Positions 9,786 through 18,400 of a stretch of DNA of 25,042 bases are shown piece after piece. Numbering within the stretch: position 1 is the stretch's first letter; each line of letters starts with the position of its first letter. Under the pieces are notes generated by a model. That model saw only the letters and a program-made list of their open reading frames with translations. It was not told where the DNA came from and ran no database searches. The DNA is from Sistotremastrum niveocremeum HHB9708 (lineage: Eukaryota > Basidiomycota > Agaricomycetes > Sistotremastrales > Sistotremastraceae): the NCBI GenBank assembly GCA_001630475.1, contig KV419489.1:1-25042 (forward strand). The letters run 5' to 3'. Both the position numbers and the translations under genes were made by a program.

Positions 9786-10110
9786 TCAAAGTGAATCAGA
9801 TATAACCTCGACGGTGATGAAGACGAAAATGGTCAGAGAGCATGGAAATTTGCTCGAAGAATAGCTGAAAGCAGGAGCCTGAGTATGTCAGAATGGTCCA
9901 GAGTTTAATTGGATGAGCACTATGAACGCACCTGGGCCTCCACGTAGGCTGTACTGTCCGTTTCCAAAGGTACGCAACTAGCACTAGCAGTCTCCTCAAG
10001 CTGTTCTTCGAATGCCGTAGAGTTGCAACGCGTCCGTCGGCGCGGCGATGCATCATTCCTAGACAACTGAGTTACTGAAATGACGCCAGTATCCCAAGTA
10101 GAGTTATACC
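9786..10110 (-). CDS. 3' exons of an unidentified minus-strand gene
   Basis: Two internal/terminal exons are open and join in phase 0. Exon 10066-9932 (45 codons) reads through a Glu/Ser/Thr-rich segment ending YVEAQ at a GTGCGT donor. After a 53-nt intron (9931-9879, ending ACTCAG), exon 9878-9786 reads into a hydrophobic stretch (SLTIFVFITVEVI) and stops TGA. Upstream, an exon ending at 10110 (VFAVTKAVFQIK) uses a GTATAA donor with the intron 10109-10067 and is also in phase 0. I could not find the start, and the frame upstream of about 10240 meets stops. The family is unknown; it could be a decayed membrane-protein gene. Confidence 0.35.
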
Positions 10111-10428
10111 TTAATTTGGAAAACGGCTTTGGTAACAGCGAAGACGTCCGAGTCGATCAAGCTCAGTGTGATACGGACAGAGTAGAGTCGTCGCCGGCAT
10201 CGGAGGGTGTTTATCCCTTGGTTTATCCGGGCGCGAATATGTTATGACTGTCTGCGAGCAGATTCCTTTTCAATGAGATTATTGCGAGAGAGATGCGAGA
10301 ATGGCATGGCACTGGCCAGAGCGTGCAAGACGGCAGGCCCTGGAGAGGGATAGAGGCCTAGTAGAGGCTCAGAGCGTGACGTGACGAGACGGACTTCGCT
10401 CGATCAATCGTTTCGGGTTTGTTTAGTT

Positions 10429-10453
10429 CATCAGCAAAGCCGCGTGGACCTGA
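10429..10453 (+). repeat. Left terminal inverted repeat of the Plavaka element
   Basis: CATCAGCAAAGCCGCG, then three mismatched bases, then ACCTGA; inverted partner at 17686-17710. Confidence 0.75.
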
Positions 10454-10460
10454 CCCCGTC

Positions 10461-10500
10461 TGAGCAGACCTGAGCAGACCGTTCAGACCCGTCAGACCCG
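10461..10500. repeat. Left subterminal CAGACC repeats
   Basis: Short direct repeats CTGAGCAGACC, CTGAGCAGACC, GTTCAGACCC, GTCAGACCC, GTCAGA. Variants CCTGAACAG and TGTTCAGAC occur near the right end, so these may be transposase-binding sites. Confidence 0.5.
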
Positions 10501-10732
10501 TCAGATGCTCCCTAAGAAGCCGTCAGACGTGAGCACGCCTGTCTTGGAAACTCGGAACCTGAGCAGAGAGCGGTCAGAGACTGGTCATTTTACTTTCAGA
10601 TCAGTTCAGACGAAGTAGTAAAAGGCACGAATATCGTATATAGAATCTGAACAGGCCTGATTACATCGGAACATAGACTAGATTTCTGTACATAAAGAAT
10701 AAAAGTATTGTCCAAATTGTCGTACCATGAAT

Positions 10733-12729
10733 TTAATCGCTCGCCTCCAATTCGCTCAATTCGCTCTCGCTCTCGCTTGCTTCCTCCTCCTCATCTTCGA
10801 CCACCGCGGCCTGCTTACGACCCTTTCCTTTTCCTTTCGCTATCCCCTTCCCTTTTCCCTTCCCCTTCTTCCCCGCAGCTTTCGTGGTCGCCTTGCTTTT
10901 CTTTGCGGGCTTGTTCGTCGCGTCCGCAAGAGGTCGTTTAGCCGAGGTTCGGGTCGCACGAGGGACATCGGGGATGATGGGCGTGGAGGTGGTCGCACGG
11001 GGCTTGGGCCTGGGACGGATGGATGTCGTCGGGCTAGGAGAGGTGTTGGGAGCAGAAAGGGACTCTTCTGTAGCCAGATCTCCGGCGGATGACAGGTGGG
11101 GGTCAGCAAGGGCACGGTTGGCAGCATCCTTGGCAACATTCGAGGCGATGACACGGAAAGTGTTGATGATAGGCACTGGGGGAGCTTGTATAGGTGTCTG
11201 GGGATTGTTGACTGGAGGGGGAGGAGGGGGAGGCGCCGTCGGTCTGACACGGGGGACGCTGGATGGTGGGGTTGGAGGAAGGGGTATGCCGGCTGCCGCT
11301 TTCTTTGCTCGTCGCTGACGCTGTATCTTAGCCAAAGAGGACTCGTCGGACTCGCCCCTTTGTGTGGAATAATTGGCGGAGCCAGGGTACAAGATCCTAG
11401 AGGCTTTCATGAGCAAGTTTCAGCGGCATGAGGTGTGGCGTACCTATCATAAAACACGATGAGGTCCTCGGTAAACTCTCGACTTTCAGGATCTTCAAAG
11501 AAGCGAATCTGAATGCGATAATAGGTCTGATAGTCGAATTCGTCGATGCGACCGTGCGAAGAGAGTGCGAAAAGAAGCTGATTGGGTTGAGTTCATGCCA
11601 GCAGGTGAGGTAAAGTCCGGAACTTACCAGCGTCGCCCAGTAGACAATTGTCTGATAGGTCAAGAGCTTACGCGGTTGCGTGGAACGGCCGACATCCTTG
11701 AGAGAGCTGACATTCATGTGACAGATGACCATGACCTATGGTGGGAGCGAGTATGAGCTCGGCAAGCAAATGGAAAGTCAAACACCTTACGAGGATCATG
11801 AGTTGGCTGCGGTAAAGACCAATGGTAAGATCATCGGCATTGGAAAGATAGTTCTCGTAGAGATAAGCACGGAATATGCTGGGGGGGAGTTCGTTTCCGG
11901 GAGCGAGGTAAAATGCTTGTTCACTTGAACAAGGTATGTGTTCAGTGCCTTCTCATCAAGGAGTGATATAGACTTACGTGGCATTGAGGGTGTCCCACAC
12001 GACGTCGCCTTCAACCAGTAGTTTGGCGATGGCGGGATGATGAAAGCCACGGTCCGATTTGTTTCGTGCGATGAGAGGTGGATTGAAAGGGAGAAAAGGA
12101 TGGTTATCGGCGGGGGTGATGTTGAAGCTGTCCTTGACAAGGTTCTTGATTTTCTTGGTGTCAGTATTCCGCTGCTCAGTCTGACCAGTGTTGACCTGCA
12201 TTTTGTGTCAGGTCTTGTTTGCAGGCGAGCTCATCGGCACTCACGTGTTTGTTGTAGAACTCGAGATCTTCGGGCGATGCTTCATCAATCAGCCTACCAA
12301 CATGAGGACTGATCTCGTTTGCGAAGGTCACGATCTTGACGTCTTCAAAGAGCCTCATTATAAATGGTGAGACACGAGCGTAGCAAGGGTAGTGAGGGGA
12401 ACTGACTGTTCTTCATCGTCCAGGGACGTCACCTCGCCGGCAGCTAACTTATCCAACTGAACCTTTGCGTTAACTCCAGCCCAGAAGTTTCCATAGGCAT
12501 CAAAATGGCGAGCAATGAGATGTCCGACGCGAATTGGATCTCGGACCTTGGGATCACTAGGGTGGGGTGAGTTCTCTGTTGTATTATATATTGATAAGGT
12601 CACTTACCGCCTGCCTTGTGGGGCAACATTTGCAGCGACTGGAGTGTGGACGACTGGTGCTACTGCGGGGGCGGGTTCAACAATTTGAGTGGACGGGGTA
12701 GCAGGAGGTGAAGACATGCTGAGGGCCAT
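10733..12729 (-). CDS. DUF6698-like protein gene inside the Plavaka element (8 exons)
   Basis: Function unknown. Exons on the minus strand: 12729-12608, 12556-12407, 12353-12245, 12195-11978, 11923-11791, 11735-11628, 11577-11444, 11396-10733; all phases close, giving 545 codons plus stop. The first ATG is 12729, in frame with a second at 12717 and preceded by a TGA; a CTATAAAT box lies about 75 bp upstream. The N-terminus is Pro/Ala-rich. The middle has a globular region with FNPPLIARNKSDRGFHHPAI, then IFRAYLYENYLSNADDL, LLFALSSHGRIDEFDYQTYY and FTEDLIVFYDR, resembling by memory the agaricomycete DUF6698 family. The C-terminus has a poly-Pro run, a GKGKGKG-rich basic tract and an acidic Glu/Ser tail, suggesting a nuclear, nucleic-acid- or chromatin-associated protein. 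It is divergent from the transposase gene. It could be a TnpA-like helper or cargo. Confidence 0.75.
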
Positions 12730-13058
12730 CCGCTGTCAGGAGGATTGGAGAGGATTGGGGGGCTTTGTTGGAAGTGCAGAGTGAATCTCAACATGGGGGA
12801 GAATTTATAGAGGTTTGCGATGTTTGTTTTTCGCACGTTCAGCTTATATCTGTAAAACTTGGCTTCCGCTACAAATAAATACAAAGAAGTTGATATTCCC
12901 TTTCTCAGTTAGACGGAAGCCCGCGTCATGCGCTTCGCTCTCGGCAACGCTCTCGGCATTGCCGATCGTATTCAGTTTAGCCGACGCTTAGGCCTGCAGA
13001 AGCGTGACCCTTACGCCCTTCTGCTTCTCTGAGTCAGACTTTAACAGGGTTTTGTCTG
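12730..13058. promoter_or_regulatory. Bidirectional intergenic promoter region of the Plavaka element
   Basis: Separates the two divergent genes. On the minus strand, TATAAATT (complement of 12802-12809) sits about 75 bp before the DUF6698-like start. On the plus strand no clear TATA is seen; ACAAATAAATAC near 12870 is a weak candidate. It contains AGCCCGCGTCATGCGC (12918-12933), nearly identical to a motif near the right end (17668-17683), possibly a site bound by an element-encoded protein. Confidence 0.55.
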
Positions 13059-16000
13059 ATGCCCTCGCTGTCTTGCCCAGGCGCGCCACGTTGCGACAGG
13101 CTTTTCGAAAATAATCGAGCTGTGAATATTCACAAATCGTCTTGCGAGCACTATGCGCAAAGACAGACTGCACTGTCCCTTTCAATTTCGAAAAAACAAG
13201 AAAAAAGGGCCTCAGTTGCCCATGAGGGACCTGCACCGAAGAAAAGGGCTGTCTTCTCATGGGACGCACTCTCTTCTCGCAGAAAGCGTCCCAGACTAGA
13301 CACAAGTGCTGTTGTGTTGCCTGAGGTGTGTAATTGTGTGTTGCTAAGAATTTTGCCAATGAATAATATTTTTACAAAATTAGGCGGTGCACCAATCTGC
13401 CGCTGAGCCACCGATTACGTCCTCTTTGAGTGATCCATTTGACTCAAATCATGGCGTATCACCATCACATCATGAGATCAACATACCCGAATCCCCTCCC
13501 ACGCCAGAACCAGAATTTCAGACCCGACGAGGGCGAAATGTCAGGCAGCCAGCTCGATTCCATGACTTTCTCCCTCACGATCTCAATGAACCCGAGCCGG
13601 AGGTTACACCAGTACCTGAGGCAGAAAATGATCGAGTCAACCCAGTCCTGCCTCGCATCCGTCTGGTTCTTAATCGCTGGCGGACCAAAGCGAATAAATT
13701 TGGTTTATTTCGAGAGTATTCTCGGAAGCCGGGCTTTGTGCCTCGTATGAAGTCTCCAATCGCAGGTCCCTTGTCCGGATCTCCTCATGAAGCGACCTCA
13801 TCTCCTGCGCCCTCTGTAGTGCCCGATATCTGTGATACCGCTCCGCCCGAGAACCACTCCCGCACCAAAACTTTCGCTCAGAAGCTTGCAGACGCTCTCC
13901 AACCATTTCACAACTACTCGACATTCTCTCAAACCCGGTGGTATCTCCGCGGTGGCACAACTCAGCTCACCAAGGCAAAGCATGAAGATTTAATCAACAA
14001 TGTGTATCATCCCAAAAATGGCATGCATTTTGATACAGGCGATGTCACTGTGAAAGCAGTCAACAAAGGTCTGGAGGATTTGGCCGACTTCAATCCAAAT
14101 CCCGACCTGTTTTCAACGGTCGAGGGCTGGAAAGAATCACCGCTGAACATCTCCATACCACTCGGCACACCATTATCTGCGGATTACACTGTTCCAGGCC
14201 TTCGTCATCGGAGTATAATCGACATCATCAAGAGGGTCCTCACCACTGATCCAAACGCCGAAAATTTCCATCTTTATCCACATAAACAACACTACACGAA
14301 ACCATTTGTGAGCGACAACCTCCCCGACTGTATCCGCAAATCTCACTATTGCATGTCCCACAGCTGCCGGACAATGTTGAAGATTTTATTCTGCGTAAAA
14401 CGGGTAAATCAGCGAAAGGCCCACTTCTCACACACTGTCGCCGAGAGCTGTTCCAGCAAACTTGGACTACACTTCTGGATGACGACTTTCTGGCAGCTTA
14501 TCAGCATGGAATGGTCATCAAATTTCCGGATGGTGTAACTCGCCGTGCCTTTCCGCGTATATTGACATACTCAGCTGATTATCCAGAGAAGTCTGTTATT
14601 GTTCTGCTCTTCCAGACATCATTCTGATACCGTTGTACAGAGTCCTCATTGCCACTATTCGTGACCTCGGTTTGTGCCCTTGCCCTCGGTGCACGGTGAA
14701 GAAAGCAGACATTGGCCAGCTCGGAACGGATGCTGATGCCAAAAAACGAGACGAAGACACTCGCCGCAATGATGCCCGATATCGCAATCGTGTCAAAGCA
14801 AGTCGGCGAGAAGTGTACGATCGAGGAAAGGCAGTGAACAGTGCCGCGGTGGATGCCTTCTTGAAAGAATTTTCTGAAGTGCCTACCAACGTGAGTTCTG
14901 CTCGTATCAAATTTCCTGCATCACTCAACCCAAGCAGAATGCTTTTCTCCAACGTCTTGGCCCTCATGGATTCGATGTCTTTAAGATGTTGGTCGTTGAT
15001 CTGTTGCATGAATTTGAGATCGGCGAATGGAAGACGTTCCTGGCCCACCTTCTTCGCATCCTGACCACTCTCGGAGAACATAAGATCAGTGAATTGGATG
15101 ACCGGTACGTGTATCACTTCCAACATTCACATACACTTCGATTCAAAGGCTTCTTCCAGCTTTCGCAAAGTACCTCCCTTTGGAAGAGACACAATCCGCA
15201 AGTTCGCCGACAATGTATCCGAGATGAAACGACTGGCCGCCCGAGACTACGAGGACATTCTTCAGGTGCGCGAATGAAACCCCCCTTACCAGGCTGTGCC
15301 AGATAACAATTGAACATTCAGTGTGCCATTCCGTGCTTTGAAGGTCTATTCGACGAGCCACATGATGCCGAAATTCAGTCGCTCTTGTTCGCCTTTGCTG
15401 ATTGGCACTCACTTGCCAAACTACGTCTTCACACCGACACAACTCTCGAATATCTCAATGTTGCTACCAAGAATCTTGCCAAGCTCCTTCGCCATTTCGT
15501 CACAAACACATGCCCTACTTTGACGGCCTTTGAAACACCCCGGGAAGCCACGAGGCGTGCTCGAGCTGCTGCGCAAAAGCAAACTGGCCTCCACACCGCT
15601 CCCACAACCACCACCTCTACCCGAAAACCCGTCGTTTACCACCTCCTTCGCATCAAATTTCATGCCCTGGGAGATTATGTTGCTCATATCCGAGAGTTTG
15701 GGACCACAGATAATTACGATACAAGGATAGTGCGTGTTTTGCTTTCCAATCCTTTGCGTCGCTTGATAATATTCTGATAAGGGAGAAGCTCGTCATCGTC
15801 AAAAGAAACAACAATACAAACGGACAAACTTCCGGAATTTTGAAAGCCAGATTGCTCTCCAGACCCTGTTGCAGGAAAACATCGAGATCGTGAGCCATCG
15901 GGTGGAAAAGGTGCTTGGATCAATTGCGGAAGAAGAAGGAGACTCAGCACCGCGCGAGCCCATTGTCTCCGCCCCCACCGTTCTCTCAATGCCCGCTCCC

Positions 16001-17185
16001 CCTATCTCACTCGCCCTGGATATGGAGGAGACATTTCCTGAGAACACCAGATATGGCATCAGCTCCTTTTCCAAGCAAAGACTGAACATTTCCAAGTTTT
16101 ACCAGGATCATAAGGACGATCCTGCCTTGAGGGCATGTCAAACTGGCTCCATCTCATTGTTCCGATCACACTGACTTCATCCATAGGATTTCCGAGCTCA
16201 ATTGAACGATCACGTACTCTCACGCCTCCGCTCTGACAACTACAACTGGGACGAACTTCGCTTCCGTCCTGAAGAAATGCAATATCTCGACATTCACAAG
16301 GATTCTCTTCATGTCCATCAAACTCTCCAGATAAACTATACCTCATACGACCTTCAACGAGGGCGAGACTCCATTAAGCCATACCTTGAATTCAAGCCCG
16401 CAAAAATTGTTTCCAACAACGCTCCCCGCTGTCATGTCATGCTTTCAGCGCGCGAAGGGGAAGCCGCTGATGGAAAACAGACTGCTCACTCATTCTGGTA
16501 CGCTCAAGTGCTCGCAATATTCCACGTTATGGCTCGGGATCGACTCGGCTCATCCTCTGAGCACCGCCGAATTGATCTCGTATGGGTCCGTTGGCTGGGA
16601 CTTGAGCAGGAAAGCCAAGGCAGTTTCAAAGCAAAGCGATTGCAGAAGGTCGGATTCGTTCCACAAGCACCGGATGTCGCTCTCGCCGATCCAGATGCTC
16701 TCGCCGCCTTCGGTTTTGTGGACCCAGCTGATATACTGCGAGGTGCACACCTTATACCATCATTTGCTCAAGGTCGGCGTCACGATTTGTTTGGAATGGA
16801 AGTGCGTTCGGCCGTACAACCTGCTGATGGCGATTATCAGTATTTTTCCGTGAACCAGTGAGTCCCCGTTGGATAAGCGTAAGAATATCACTGACTTTGA
16901 TTCAGGTTTGTTGACCGAGACATGGCGATGCGATACCGAGGAGGAGGGGTCGGTCATCTGGATCCAGCGCAAAGTATAACGCTGGAGCTGGATACTTTCG
17001 ACGAGGAGCTGTCCCAGTCACCCATGGCTCATTCTGGGAACAACTTGGGAGGTGGTGAAGACGGGGGCTCCGAGCGCGAAGCACTTGATGCAGACGACGT
17101 ACCATCAGATTCGGACGAAGAGAGGGCCGATATAGATGAGGAAGCACAGGAGACTTCAGGTGCTCCCTGGGATATCGAAGAATAA
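13059..17185 (+). CDS. Plavaka transposase (10 exons, 1216 codons)
   Basis: DNA transposase of the CACTA-related Plavaka family. Exons: 13059-13325, 13384-14307, 14364-14590, 14641-14890, 14938-15104, 15160-15265, 15322-15729, 15782-16132, 16187-16857, 16906-17185; phases close with no stop. N-terminus: a C2H2-like finger (C6, C12, H25, C29/H31), then RGRNVRQPARFHDFLPH. Core: DDDFLAAYQHGMVI, FPRILTYSADYPEK, IRDLGLCPCPRCTV, MLVVDLLHEFEIGEWK (Asp577 probable catalytic), VPPFGRDTIRKF, CAIPCFEGL, KLRLHTDTTLEYL, HALGDYVAHIREFGTTD. C-terminus: FVDRDMAMRYRGGGVGHL and an acidic tail ending at TAA. The part normally lying between the HLYPHKQHY block and LPDNVEDF, with a SD-x-T motif giving the first catalytic Asp, appears missing, so catalysis is doubtful. 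One intron (16133-16186) is GC-AG. Start: first ATG before the zinc finger. Confidence 0.88.
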
Positions 17186-17685
17186 GGTGCGTGTGAGAAC
17201 GCTATGTGCTATCAAGGCATCATCAGGCTCATCCAATATCTTGTTTACAGGCTCTCCTTCTCTTTGAACACTCATCCCATGTTCCTCCGCCTTCCACTGC
17301 TCATGCCTGAGTATCCCACCATCCCTCAGCCAACATTCGATTTTCTAGGCCTCGCATATCGCCTCTAGAGCCACGGTCCCAAGTCTTCTCGACGAACTCA
17401 TACCTTAGCAGTCAAATCACTGTCCATTGGCTCGAGACTGATGGCCAATGGTCCACAAAGCATCATGTGCAGGCTTTGACAGCAAACGTCGGAGATTTGC
17501 CGTTGCATCAGTCCTTTTTTCTCGTTTTCTCGATTCATTGCATTAATTTATACGAGGGGATCATAGATTAATATTTGTGATATTTTAAAATGTTCTATGA
17601 CTTGGATACGAGCTGTTCAGACGAGCTCAGAGCCTGAACAGCCGCCGCGGATCGGAGTTCAAACCGCAGCCCGCGTCACGCGCCT
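17186..17685. other. 3' non-coding part of the Plavaka element
   Basis: No coding signal. It contains AT-rich sequence (about 17535-17590) that may hold transcription termination signals, then right subterminal motifs: TGTTCAGAC (about 17615), CCTGAACAG (about 17632) and AGCCCGCGTCACGCGC (17668-17683), a near repeat of the internal promoter motif at 12918. Confidence 0.5.
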
Positions 17686-17710
17686 TCAGGTTTTCGCGGC
17701 TTTGCTGATG
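17686..17710 (-). repeat. Right terminal inverted repeat of the Plavaka element
   Basis: Complement of the left end: 16 outer bases identical, 22 of 25 overall. TTAGT follows directly. Confidence 0.75.
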
Positions 17711-18400
17711 TTAGTCAAAGTCAAGCTCATGAGGATACCGAAGCTTTGAGACGTTTCTGCTCTCCCCCGGATACAGCAATATAGTTTGAAAGTGAAAGTT
17801 GGTCACAGGCGTAATTCTCGTATACGAAACCCTCAACCACAAATCATTCGAGACAACTGCAACCGATCTTTCGCATGCAAGCTTTGGGATGTATTATCCA
17901 AGACAATGACACAAGATAATACATGGATCATACTACCACAACGCACGATATTCTTTCACATATGACCTGCATTCTCACCTCTGTCGCATCCCAGAGCAGC
18001 CGTGCAGTTCCGCAGAGTACAAGAATATGTGCCGCGCTGGACCAAATGCTTGCGGAAACTGTATAGGCTTGTGAACAAGAATTGGCATCTGAAAAAGATG
18101 GGATCACCGAGATCATGGCAATTAGACAGAAAAAAGGTTTTTCGTACCCGAGGAGAGTCCACAGATATAGGACGACAGAGGGCTGAGCGACATCATCACG
18201 TACGCGCACAGATAGTGACGCCTAGGTGATCTGGGTGAAGCAAGTCAACATCTCGATACTCGAAGGAGAGAAAGGACGCGGACTGGGAATCAGATGCGAG
18301 CTCGGGAGACAAGAAGAAACAGCGAGGACGCCTTTGAAATGATCAGATAGATAGAGATGAGATGAGGGGAATCGCACAAAAGTCGTCCTGCTTATATATG
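17711..18400 (-). other. Possible short minus-strand gene, unidentified
   Basis: Downstream of the TATA box at 18391-18400, the minus strand has a 93-codon frame (18209-17928) starting VRDDVAQPSVVLYLWTLLG. A GTACGA donor and a TTTTTCAG acceptor fall inside it, so it may be two exons with a different true frame. No family is recognised. Confidence 0.25.
18391..18400 (-). promoter_or_regulatory. TATA box, minus strand
   Basis: CATATATAAG on the minus strand is followed by a CCCTCATCTCATCTCTATCTATC tract (complement of 18346-18368) like a fungal start region. Architecture and wording resemble the promoters inside the two long direct repeats. Confidence 0.5.

Larger units (their letters stand above)
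10429..17710. mobile_element. Plavaka-type DNA transposon (CACTA-related), two genes, 7.28 kb
   Basis: Bounded by inverted CATCAGCAAAGCCGCG (10429-10444 and complement at 17695-17710); extended to 25 bp, 22 positions match. Near the ends are repeated CCTGAGCAG/CCTGAACAG and GTTCAGAC motifs (about 10461-10580 left, 17608-17640 right), as expected for subterminal transposase-binding sites. Inside are a Plavaka transposase gene on the plus strand and a divergent DUF6698-like gene on the minus strand. A TTAGT pentamer lies next to both ends (10423-10427, one base away; 17711-17715, adjacent) and may be a target duplication. CACTA relatives usually make 2-3 bp duplications, so this is uncertain. 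The matching ends and two open multi-exon genes suggest a fairly young insertion. Confidence 0.75.

Noticed and set aside
10727-11318. Plus-strand frames of 121 and 144 codons rich in Gly
   Set aside because: They are antisense to the last exon of the DUF6698-like gene; its Pro-rich coding gives Gly runs on the other strand.
11881-11887. Seven-G run suspected of causing a frameshift in the minus-strand gene
   Set aside because: With the acceptor just before 11923 the correct frame reads cleanly through the run; no shift is needed.
10426-17713. 3-bp target duplication directly at the Plavaka ends
   Set aside because: The bases are GTT on the left and TTA on the right; they do not match.
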